From NCBI GenBank assembly GCA_903863295.1, contig CAIPBM010000164.1, forward strand, positions 62,001 through 126,000: 64,000 nt of DNA, given 5' to 3'. Each line of letters starts with the position of its first letter. The stretch's first letter is position 1. Shown in pieces: positions 35,048-42,514 of the stretch. The notes beneath the pieces were generated by a model. That model did not search any database. It was not told the DNA's origin and saw only the letters and a program-made list of their open reading frames with translations. A program made the position numbers and the translations under genes. This stretch comes from an uncultured Verrucomicrobiota bacterium (GTDB taxonomy: Bacteria; Verrucomicrobiota; Verrucomicrobiia; Methylacidiphilales; UBA1321).

Positions 35048-35371
35048 GCCTTTTAACGCTGATGGAATTCCTCCAAGGAAGCTGAGCAGCCGCCGCGCCA
35101 CGTGCTCGCGTCACGTCGCCTGCGATTCCCGAGGATGTGTGTGCTGCGCATTGATCCCGGCCCCAGAAGGAAGAGGGGGCCGGGCTTCAATACGCAGGTA
35201 AGAGGGCGGCTTCCGTTGGTCGCCGCTCGCGCGTTGATTCGTGGTTTTTTCTTGGACCCGTCAAAATAATTCGCTCGGCGTTGGTCGGCGATCATCGGCG
35301 CTGATCGGCACCTGTCGGCGTTCATCGGTGCCGAGGAATTTGCAAAAAAGAACTCGTGTTGGACTTGGCCC
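35048..35371. repeat. Gene-free stretch with GC-rich hairpin and 10-bp phased repeats
   Basis: It contains a strong hairpin CCCGGCCCC (35156-35164) / GGGGCCGGG (35176-35184). It also holds six consecutive 10-bp units ending in TCGGCG or close variants at 35271-35330 (four variable bases, then the hexamer). No gene is supported here; a long minus-strand frame across it reads through the repeats and looks spurious. Confidence 0.6.
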
Positions 35372-35863
35372 ATGAAAACAAAGACTCCCAAGACACGGAA
35401 GCACATCACGCATTTAGTTGATCGCGGCTTCGCCATCCACCAGCAGCTCCTTCTCCTGAATGAGGAATTCAAGAAGATCAAAGATAGCCTGAAGGAGGAG
35501 GCAGACGCGCATCCCAATGAACACCTTCCTTTGCTGGAAAAGGACAGCGAAGGCAAACAGTGGATCATCCTCGGCGATGGCTGCGAATGCCGGATTGTCT
35601 TTCCCGATGCGAAGATCAAGTCGGACTTGGATCCTTGCACTTCGGACTTCCTCACCATCCGGTCTCTCGCCGGAGACCGATTGAAGACTCTGTTCCGAAA
35701 GGTCACCGTCTACCGTCCCATGGACAGGAAGACCTTTCGTGGCCAGGTAAACAACCTCCTTAAACCCAAGGACGCCGCTCAGTTGCTGGACCTCTGCTCA
35801 AGCCCCACTGAAGCCAAAGCTGTTTGGAAGGCTCGTCCGGTCAAGAAAGAGGGTCGGAAGTGA
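35372..35863 (+). CDS. Hypothetical protein, first gene of the operon beside the tRNA
   Basis: 163 residues, soluble. A basic start (MKTKTPKTRKHITHLVDRG) is followed by a helical region and a strand-rich middle (CECRIVFPDAKIK). I recognise no domain; it is not an integrase. It overlaps the next gene by 4 nt (GTGA), and the third gene is coupled in the same way, so the three act together. Confidence 0.65.
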   Translation: MKTKTPKTRKHITHLVDRGFAIHQQLLLLNEEFKKIKDSLKEEADAHPNEHLPLLEKDSEGKQWIILGDGCECRIVFPDAKIKSDLDPCTSDFLTIRSLAGDRLKTLFRKVTVYRPMDRKTFRGQVNNLLKPKDAAQLLDLCSSPTEAKAVWKARPVKKEGRK

Positions 35864-36225
35864 ACACCGATAAACTTGCCTTCTTCACGTACCGAGTCCT
35901 CCCGGCCCGCCTGAACGTCATTGAGGCGGGGTGGCTTCTCGGTTTTGGACCGAAGGATATTACGGTTCTTGTTTCTCATGGGCTGCTTAAGCCCGTGGGA
36001 CAGCCCGCTCCCAATGCGACCAAGTATTTTTGCTCAGTCGAGCTTGAGGCGCTCAGGACCGATGCCAAGTGGATCAATCGCGCTTCCGCCCTGCTTTATC
36101 GGTACTGGAGGACAATGAACGGGAAAAGGGACGGCGAAGAGGAAACTTCCCCTACCAAGGGCGTTAGTCCGCAGAGAAGCACCATCAAGAGCCACAATCA
36201 ACTCATTCGACTCAAAGCCGCGTGA
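35860..36225 (+). CDS. Helix-turn-helix protein, excisionase-like
   Basis: 121 residues from GTG 35860 with GAGGG upstream and a GTGA overlap with the preceding stop. The segment LNVIEAGWLLGFGPKDITVLVSHGLLKP is the layout of a winged helix-turn-helix as in Xis/HTH_17 proteins: helix, turn with G, recognition helix, then wing. The C-terminus is basic. Position next to a tRNA-adjacent repeat region supports a role in excision or control of the element. Confidence 0.55.
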   Translation: MNTDKLAFFTYRVLPARLNVIEAGWLLGFGPKDITVLVSHGLLKPVGQPAPNATKYFCSVELEALRTDAKWINRASALLYRYWRTMNGKRDGEEETSPTKGVSPQRSTIKSHNQLIRLKAA

Positions 36226-36440
36226 AAACTTTTGCAACAGTTCAAATCAAGCCGTTTACCGTCCGACCCGAAACGGCTGCTGCCTTGTTTGGTGCCCCTC
36301 ACCTTCTCCAGGACATGGTTAAGGCAGGCTGGGTCGCGCCGTGTTATAAGACGAATCGATGCACCCTTTATCTCGTCAGCGATCTCGAGAAATGCGCCGA
36401 GCGCCTAGCGCAAGGTGATCGGCCTGATGTAGCGGTTTAA
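36222..36440 (+). CDS. Small helix-turn-helix protein
   Basis: 72 residues from GTG 36222 (overlaps the previous stop). TVRPETAAALFGAPHLLQDM and the following GWVAPCYKTNRCTLYLVSDL give another short winged helix-turn-helix like that of the preceding gene. Last gene of the three-gene unit. It might cooperate with or counter its neighbour at the repeats downstream. Confidence 0.5.
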   Translation: MKTFATVQIKPFTVRPETAAALFGAPHLLQDMVKAGWVAPCYKTNRCTLYLVSDLEKCAERLAQGDRPDVAV

Positions 36441-36837
36441 CCGCATCGCTTGCAGGAGAAGTTTTCAGACCTTCCGCTCCGCACTTCTGGCGGAATTCGA
36501 TCCCATTGCCGCCTTGTTTTCCGGTGGTTTTCGACCCTCGGAATTTGGTCGCTTTGTAATCACAAAAAGATGAAGTGCGCGCTTCGCGAATCCTCTTTGT
36601 TCCTGCTCACGGCCACAAAATAGTAAGGAAGTGGTAAGTTCCAAAAACTTGCTCAGGTCTCAACCCTGACAAGACGAGGAGGTAATTTTCCCGCCCGTTC
36701 TTACTAATTTACTTACTACTTACTTACTAAATTAGCGGCTTAAGATGGCGAAATATCGCTAAACATGGGAAAAGGAGCACGATCAGCCCGTTAGAGGTAA
36801 GTCTCTCAAAATAAGCCTTTTAGAGGGAATAAAAGGG
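36441..36837. repeat. Gene-free stretch with CTTACTA repeats and dyads
   Basis: CTTACTA occurs at 36700-36706, 36712-36718 and 36723-36729 (spacing 12 and 11 bp), with an inverted copy TAGTAAG at 36621-36627. The cluster lies inside the dyad CTAATTTA (36704-36711) / TAAATTAG (36728-36735). Further dyads are TTAGCG (36732-36737) / CGCTAA (36757-36762) and GCGA-AATA-TCGC (36748-36759). No coding frame is convincing. It looks like a protein-binding region, either recombinase/Xis arm sites or replication iterons. Confidence 0.55.
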
Positions 36838-36911
<74 letters not shown>

Positions 36912-36921
36912 ATTTGAGGTG

Positions 36922-36968
36922 GCGCAACTTCCTGAACCGAAGGGCTTTCATCTCGCCCGAAGTTGCGC
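36922..36968. promoter_or_regulatory. Inverted repeat between tRNA-fMet and thrB
   Basis: Perfect 10-bp arms GCGCAACTTC (36922-36931) and GAAGTTGCGC (36959-36968), 27-nt spacer, just upstream of the tRNA 5' end. It may be an operator or an upstream terminator; nothing more can be said. Confidence 0.35.
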
Positions 36969-37080
36969 GGAGTTCTAATATCCACTTTCCGCAAGTAATG
37001 GCAAGGTGTTTCGCAAAATCCTTTGTGGGCCTTGCTCCGGTCTCGACTGTTTCGCGGCAGGGTGGTGAAGTAAATCTTCT

Positions 37081-37977
37081 ATGTCTCGCTCACGAATTCA
37101 GGTTCGCGTCCCGGCCAGTACGTCCAACCTTGGTCCCGGCTTTGATTGCCTGGGTCTCGCCCTGCAGCTTTACAATACGACGACTCTGACGCGTGGGGCG
37201 GATGAGCGGTTGCCCAAGGGGATGATCGGCGACACGGCCGCCTCGTTTTTTCAGAACATCGCAGGCGGGAAGATTGAGCCGTTTGGATTCGAGGCGCGGA
37301 TCGATGGAGACATTCCGGTATCGCGCGGCTTGGGGAGCAGTGTGACGGTGCGCCTCGGGGTCTTGATGGGACTGGCGGAACTTGTCCGGGAATCGGTCGC
37401 GATTCCCCAGCAGGAAATTCTTGATCTCCTGATCAAGCTGGAGGGGCATCCTGACAACGCGGTGCCGTCGTTCCTGGGAGGCTTTGCGATCTGCGCCCGC
37501 GCCTCAGATAATCCGGCTGACGGGTTTGCCTACACGCGGGTGGCGGTGAAGCCGGAACTTTCTTTCGTCACGCTGGTTCCCGACCTCAAGCTCTCCACGG
37601 AAGCGGCGCGTGGTCTTCTGCCGAAGGAAGTGCCGTTTCGTCAGGCGGTCGAAAATGTGCAACGCACGGCGCGAATTACGGCGGCGTTCTGTACCGGCGA
37701 TTACGATGCGCTCCGCGGGATGTTCATCGATCATCTGCATCAGCCGTTTCGGCAGGTGCTGATTCCGGGATTTGCAGACATCCTGGGGGCGGCTCGGGAG
37801 GCGGGAGCTCTGGGGAGTTTCCTGAGTGGCTCCGGATCCTGTCTGATGGCTGTCACGCTGGGAGAAGAGGAGGCCATTTCCCAGGCGATGTTGACGACCG
37901 CCCAAAAGCACGGACTATCGGCCCGGGCTCTCGTCCTAAAAGCGGATAACGAGGGTGTGAAAATTCTCGATCCGTGA
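37081..37977 (+). CDS. thrB: Homoserine kinase
   Basis: 298 residues, the usual ThrB size. GHMP kinase motifs: N-terminal VRVPASTSNLGPGFDCLGLAL, ATP-binding GRGLGSS-like SRGLGSSV (about 80), and the C-terminal GSGSCLMAV. It phosphorylates homoserine in threonine synthesis. Monocistronic here; thrC and hom are not adjacent. It converges on ftsZ with a 33-nt gap. The N-terminal PASTSNLGPGFD is diagnostic. Confidence 0.9.
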   Translation: MSRSRIQVRVPASTSNLGPGFDCLGLALQLYNTTTLTRGADERLPKGMIGDTAASFFQNIAGGKIEPFGFEARIDGDIPVSRGLGSSVTVRLGVLMGLAELVRESVAIPQQEILDLLIKLEGHPDNAVPSFLGGFAICARASDNPADGFAYTRVAVKPELSFVTLVPDLKLSTEAARGLLPKEVPFRQAVENVQRTARITAAFCTGDYDALRGMFIDHLHQPFRQVLIPGFADILGAAREAGALGSFLSGSGSCLMAVTLGEEEAISQAMLTTAQKHGLSARALVLKADNEGVKILDP

Positions 37978-38010
37978 CGGTACGAATGAGTCGCCGGTTT
38001 CAGCCTGGCG

Positions 38011-39468
38011 CTAAACCTTGATCTTCAGTCCACGACGCCGAAACGTGGGTTGATCGAGATTCTCGCCGCGGTACATCGTCTCGTGGGTCTTTTCAAAACG
38101 ACCCCGCGTGGCTGATTCAAACTGCATCTCCTCCTGCTTGGCGACGAAACGACGGGACGTGCGACCTTGGCTGGGAGTGAGTGCGGGCGCGGGAATGGCA
38201 ACGGGTGTTTCGACCGGGGGCAGGGATTCCGGCTGAACATTCGATTCGTCCTCGCTGACATGATTAATCGCCGTGACCGGCGCAGGCTTGGTCTTGGCGG
38301 GGGAGGCGGGACGCGAGGGCTTCGCTTTGGGGGAATCGGTTACCGCGATCGGTGAAGCAAGCTTGGCGGTCGCTTTCAAATCGGGCATGGGGACGGTGGC
38401 CGTCTGCGGCTTTCTCGCTGGTGTGGCCGGGGGAAAATCCGCTGCGACTTCTGCGGGAATCGCGGCGACGGGCGCCGTCATGGCCAGAAGCACGCTCATG
38501 CGGACCTTGTCGTGATTTTCTTCATCCAGGCTCGCGCTGGTGGCGATGGGAATATTGACGGGAAGGAGATCCTTGAGGGCGCTGACCAGTTCCTGGACAT
38601 CGGAGAGGCCGAGGTCGCGGGTGCCGCTGACCGCGACGATGGCGTGGTCGATCTGCTTCCAAATCTTTTCATCGGCAAGGAGCGGGCCCTCGAGTAATTC
38701 GCCGATCAGGTCTTCCGTGCAATCACGGATACTTCCCTCGACATGGGCTACCCAGCAATTTTCGAGCACTTCGGAACCGGCATAGCGACCGTAGAGGCTT
38801 CGGACGTCGGCGAACGAGAGCTGAATCAAGCCGCGCTTGCAGACGACTTGCGAGAGAGCCTGCGCCGTCTTGGCCAGCAGCTCATGCATGAGATGAAAAC
38901 CGTGCCGGATATTTTTCCGGGTCGCATCGTTGTCCGCCAGCCGGTCGCTGGAAAGGACGAGGACGCTATCGGCTTCCCGGCGCATCTCGGCGATGGCCAG
39001 GGTCGATTTTTCGCGCCGGGCCCAGCCTTCAAAGGCAAAGGGCTGCACGCCTATGACGATGACTTTGGCTCCGGCTTCGTGACCCAGTTCAATCAGGCGC
39101 TCCGCCACCGCGACACCGGTGGAACCAGCGAGACCCAGGACGAGGATGATGAAGTCGCATCCCCGGGAAACCGCACTGAGCTGAGCTTCTTCGAGCGCGA
39201 CAATTTCGCGCGCAAGCTGGAGGTCTCCGTTGCAGCCGAGGCCATGAACCAGGCTTTGCCCCAGCAGGTGGCGATTGGGCACGACCGATCCTTCGATGGC
39301 CAGTTGATCCGAATCGAAAACCCATAGGTCTTGTCCGGGACGACCGTGGAGAACAAGTTGATCGCAGACCGCCGCACCGGTCTGGCCGAGTCCGATGATC
39401 CGCACCCGGTCGGGAAACAGTTGGTCGGCCTTGTCTGCGAACGGTCCGTCTTGGGTGAATTCGATCAT
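38011..39468 (-). CDS. ftsZ: Highly derived FtsZ with degenerate GTP-binding loops
   Basis: 485 residues, preceded by AAAGGAG. It is recognisable as FtsZ by its place after ftsQ-ftsA and by RVRIIGLG (21-28), PFAFEG (143-148), the SFADVRSLYG segment (218-227) and the C-terminal peptide ENLDQPTFRRRGLKIKV, which matches the FtsA-binding tail (LDxPxFxR). But the key loops differ from the consensus. T1 GGGGGN reads GQTGAA. T3 GLGAGANP reads GLGCNGDL. The tubulin signature GGGTGTG reads LAGSTGV (113-119). T7 NxDxxD reads QLSFAD (216-221), so only the last Asp remains. A Pro/Ala/Lys-rich linker (about 340-440) precedes the tail. GTPase activity is doubtful, but the intact frame and ribosome site argue against a pseudogene. 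Confidence 0.8.
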   Translation of the reverse strand: MIEFTQDGPFADKADQLFPDRVRIIGLGQTGAAVCDQLVLHGRPGQDLWVFDSDQLAIEGSVVPNRHLLGQSLVHGLGCNGDLQLAREIVALEEAQLSAVSRGCDFIILVLGLAGSTGVAVAERLIELGHEAGAKVIVIGVQPFAFEGWARREKSTLAIAEMRREADSVLVLSSDRLADNDATRKNIRHGFHLMHELLAKTAQALSQVVCKRGLIQLSFADVRSLYGRYAGSEVLENCWVAHVEGSIRDCTEDLIGELLEGPLLADEKIWKQIDHAIVAVSGTRDLGLSDVQELVSALKDLLPVNIPIATSASLDEENHDKVRMSVLLAMTAPVAAIPAEVAADFPPATPARKPQTATVPMPDLKATAKLASPIAVTDSPKAKPSRPASPAKTKPAPVTAINHVSEDESNVQPESLPPVETPVAIPAPALTPSQGRTSRRFVAKQEEMQFESATRGRFEKTHETMYRGENLDQPTFRRRGLKIKV

Positions 39469-39482
39469 GGTATCATTCTCCT

Positions 39483-40718
39483 TTAGATGAGTCTCATGCT
39501 GGCGAGGGCTTTTCGTAAGGACTGGCCGACACGGGCGAGACCGCGACGGGAGGGGAGCTCCAGTTCAGCCTGGCGCGCGTATTGCAGGAGTCCCAGGATT
39601 GTACTCAAATCGGGACGGCGCCCGTAGTTTTGATCGCCATCGAAAGGAGATTGGTGGGCCAGTTCGACCGGGCAGGGGAAGATCTGGGTGGCCAGTTCGA
39701 CAAGGCCCTTGACCTGGGAGGCGCCGCCGGTGAGGTAGATGGTTCCGGCAAAATCCGCCCAGAAGGGCGCTTGCTGCAGGTCTTCCAGGATGATCTCAAA
39801 AATCTCCGCCTGACGGGCCTGCATGATGGTGTTGAGAGAGGCCCGGTAGAGTTTCCGTTCCTCAAAATTATACGCGCCGGGGAGGGTGATGCGGTCGTCG
39901 CCTTCCTCTGGATCGAGAATCACGGAGCCTTCGTTCTTTTTCAGCAGTTCCGCCTTGGCGTACGGAATTTTCAAGCCCGAGACGATGTCATTGGTCAGGT
40001 GATCGCCGCCCACCCCGAGCACGCCGGTGTGAACCACCGCACCTTTTTGGTAGGCGATATAATCCGAGATACCGCCGCCCAGGTTGATGACCACAGCACC
40101 GAATTGCTTCTGGTTGCGCGTAAGCACGGCCTGGGCCGTGGCATAGGAACTCAACGCGTAATTCTTAACGTCGATGCTGAGTTCCTTGACACAGCGGATG
40201 GTGGTTTGGAGCCGCGTGGCCAGTCCGTAGACCTGATGAAAATGGGCGGTGAGCTGCTTGGAGGCCAGCCCGATGGGATTGTCGGTGGTCGATCCGTCAT
40301 CAAGGACGTAATGCTGCAGGAGATGATGGACGATGGCGTGGTCGGTGGGGAGTGGCTGAGAGGCTGCCATGTCGTGGAGCTCCTGCACATGTTCGTGCGT
40401 GATTTCGTCGCCATCATTATTGATCAAGGTGGTGACGCGCGTATTGGATGAGCGGACGTGCGCACCGGATATCGCGAGATAAACCTCGGCGATGACCACG
40501 TCCGTCTTCAGTTCCGCCTCGGCCAGGGCGTCCCGCACGCAACCTTGCGCCACTTCGAAATCGACGATCTCGCATTTGCGCACCTGACCCGAGGTGGACT
40601 CGCCGATGCCCAGCAACGCGAGCGTGCCATCGGGACGAATTTCTCCCACGGCGGCGGCGACCTTCGTGCTGCCGACTTCCAGTGCGACAATGATATTGCG
40701 TGATTTTCCCCAGAACAT
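39483..40718 (-). CDS. ftsA: Cell division protein FtsA
   Basis: 411 residues. Actin-fold phosphate loops are visible: ALEVGSTKVAA at the start, VVINLGGGISDY in the middle and IYLTGGASQVKG late. The C-terminal LARVGQSLRKALASMRLI is the amphipathic membrane-targeting helix. FtsA tethers FtsZ filaments to the membrane through the FtsZ C-terminal peptide, which this ftsZ retains. It lies 14 nt upstream of ftsZ and 26 nt downstream of ftsQ. Confidence 0.9.
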   Translation of the reverse strand: MFWGKSRNIIVALEVGSTKVAAAVGEIRPDGTLALLGIGESTSGQVRKCEIVDFEVAQGCVRDALAEAELKTDVVIAEVYLAISGAHVRSSNTRVTTLINNDGDEITHEHVQELHDMAASQPLPTDHAIVHHLLQHYVLDDGSTTDNPIGLASKQLTAHFHQVYGLATRLQTTIRCVKELSIDVKNYALSSYATAQAVLTRNQKQFGAVVINLGGGISDYIAYQKGAVVHTGVLGVGGDHLTNDIVSGLKIPYAKAELLKKNEGSVILDPEEGDDRITLPGAYNFEERKLYRASLNTIMQARQAEIFEIILEDLQQAPFWADFAGTIYLTGGASQVKGLVELATQIFPCPVELAHQSPFDGDQNYGRRPDLSTILGLLQYARQAELELPSRRGLARVGQSLRKALASMRLI

Positions 40719-40744
40719 AATGGTTTGTGGTTAAGGGTCAGGAT

Positions 40745-41602
40745 TTATTGGTAAAAAGTGACGGGAACGTTGTAGTTGGGAGTGAGATCGACGGTGCGAA
40801 TGGTGCGCTGCTGGAAATCGGGATGGTAGATGATCTGCTGGAGCCGGATGAGTTGCTGGTCAATGCAATCAGTCCGGAAGGTGATCGACATGTCGCGTGT
40901 GGTGACCATCGTAATCGAAAGCGGGTCGCTGAGGTTGATGGTGCGGATATCGATCAGGGTGTGGAGCGGCGTGTGATCGATCGCGTCAAGGATCTGGAGG
41001 GCGCAGGCCATGCTGGGCTGTTCAAGCTTGGTGCCCGGCTCAAACTCGGCATTAGTCATGCCGATGATCTCCGGCAACATCTGGGGCGTCTCGTCTTCAC
41101 GCGGCTTGAGGACGATCCCGTCGCGATCCAGGTAAAAGGTCTCCTTGGTTCCGAGGTCGCTGTTCAGGCCGACGATCTTGACCACCGGGATGCGTTCGTG
41201 GATGAGGATGGTAAGCTTGTCCGGGAAATGGCGCTCGACCGTGGCATGCGAAACATAGGGCAGTTTTTCGAGGTCCTTGGTGATTTGAGGCAGGTTCAAC
41301 GTCCAGAGATTCTGCCCTGTTTCGAGACCGGCGGCCTGGCGGATCAGCCGTTCGGAGAAATGGCCGCGAGGCTGAATCTCGATTTCATTCAAGGTGTAGT
41401 GGGGATTGGAATAGAGGGCCTTGTTCAGGATGAAGCCAACCCCAAGATGAAGCCCAAGCCCCACGGCGACGATCATCGCGAGGACCAGTCCGCACCAGAC
41501 CGTGGCCTGCACGACCTGTTTCTGCGAATGCCGCTTCTTGGTCGTGGTGTGCAGAATGTTGATCTGCTTCTGGCGGGAGCGGGAGCGATGGCGGCGGGTC
41601 AT
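40745..41602 (-). CDS. ftsQ: Cell division protein FtsQ
   Basis: 285 residues. A basic cytoplasmic N-terminus (RRHRSRSRQKQ), one membrane helix (about 36-57), a POTRA domain (about 68-140, IEIQPRGHFSERLIRQAAGL) and a beta domain. It links early and late divisome parts. Overlaps ddl by 4 nt. Confidence 0.82.
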   Translation of the reverse strand: MTRRHRSRSRQKQINILHTTTKKRHSQKQVVQATVWCGLVLAMIVAVGLGLHLGVGFILNKALYSNPHYTLNEIEIQPRGHFSERLIRQAAGLETGQNLWTLNLPQITKDLEKLPYVSHATVERHFPDKLTILIHERIPVVKIVGLNSDLGTKETFYLDRDGIVLKPREDETPQMLPEIIGMTNAEFEPGTKLEQPSMACALQILDAIDHTPLHTLIDIRTINLSDPLSITMVTTRDMSITFRTDCIDQQLIRLQQIIYHPDFQQRTIRTVDLTPNYNVPVTFYQ

Positions 41603-42513
41603 GCAGACCTCTCTTTCCGCCGGGCGATCCAGGAGAGTTCAACGATCCTGCGGCAAAGTTGCGGGAAGGAGATGCCGGCGGCAGCGGCTGCCTTGGGGAG
41701 CAAGCTCGTGGCCGTCATGCCCGGAATGGTATTGATTTCGAGGCAATAGGGAAGCGTGTCTTTCTCGAGAAGAAAATCGATGCGGGAATAGACGGCATCG
41801 CCCACCGATTGATGCGCCGCAAGGGCATAGCGCTGGATCAATTCGGTGATTTCCTGCGGAAGGTGCGCAGGGCAAAAGTACTCCGTATTACCCTTGGTGT
41901 ACTTGTTCGTGTAATCGTAGAAACCGGCGAGTGGATGAATCTCGACGATTGGGAGCACCTGGTCGCCAAGGACGCCGACGGTCAATTCCCGGCCCGTGAT
42001 GAGCTGTTCGACAAGGACGGATGAATCGAATTTCAAGGCATCGTTCACGGCGGAGGCGAGTTCCTCCCGGGTCGTGGCGGAGCGTGAGCCCACGCTGGAG
42101 CCCTGGGCGTTCGGCTTGATGAAAACGGGCAGAGGGACGGTGACTTCGTCCAGGCTGTGGACGAGTTGGCCTGAAGGCGTGGGCACGCCGTGGTGACGGA
42201 ACTTTTCTTTCGTCTTTTCCTTGTCGATGGTGATGCGGCTGACCTCGGCTCCCGCGCCGGTGAAGGGGATGCCGCGCGCATTGAGGATGTCCTGGACCTG
42301 GCCGTCTTCGCCGAACGTGCCGTGAAGCGAAATGAAGGCGAGGTCGGTGCCATCGGGAATGACAAAATTCTCGTCTTCCACAATCACTTCGCTCACGTCG
42401 TAACCAGCTTCGCGCAACGCGATGACGCAGGCGGCACCAGTGCGGAGGGAGACTTCACGTTCAGCGGAGGGGCCGCCCATGAGCACGGCAAGTTTGTGAG
42501 GTTGATCGCTCAT
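41599..42513 (-). CDS. ddl: D-alanine--D-alanine ligase
   Basis: 304 residues, the DdlB size class. MGGPSAEREVSLRTG is the first signature; ATP-grasp elements are VFIKPNAQGSSVGS and the closing LEINTIPGMTATSLLPKAA. It makes the D-Ala-D-Ala dipeptide for MurF. One nucleotide separates it from murC-murB upstream, and it overlaps ftsQ by 4 nt downstream. Confidence 0.93.
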   Translation of the reverse strand: MSDQPHKLAVLMGGPSAEREVSLRTGAACVIALREAGYDVSEVIVEDENFVIPDGTDLAFISLHGTFGEDGQVQDILNARGIPFTGAGAEVSRITIDKEKTKEKFRHHGVPTPSGQLVHSLDEVTVPLPVFIKPNAQGSSVGSRSATTREELASAVNDALKFDSSVLVEQLITGRELTVGVLGDQVLPIVEIHPLAGFYDYTNKYTKGNTEYFCPAHLPQEITELIQRYALAAHQSVGDAVYSRIDFLLEKDTLPYCLEINTIPGMTATSLLPKAAAAAGISFPQLCRRIVELSWIARRKERSA

Positions 42514-42514
42514 A

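Noticed and set aside
35053-35706. 217-codon minus frame across the repeat region
   Set aside because: Runs through the phased 10-bp repeats and the hairpin and lies opposite the better supported gene at 35372.
36441-36837. CRISPR array
   Set aside because: The CTTACTA repeats are only 7 bp with 4-5 bp gaps, far from CRISPR repeat and spacer sizes; no cas genes in the window.
36912-37080. Threonine attenuator upstream of thrB
   Set aside because: No leader peptide rich in Thr or Ile codons is present; the inverted repeat there is closer to the tRNA gene.
38011-39468. FtsZ-like gene as a decaying pseudogene
   Set aside because: No stop or frameshift in 485 codons, strong ribosome site, intact C-terminal peptide and normal operon position argue for selection.
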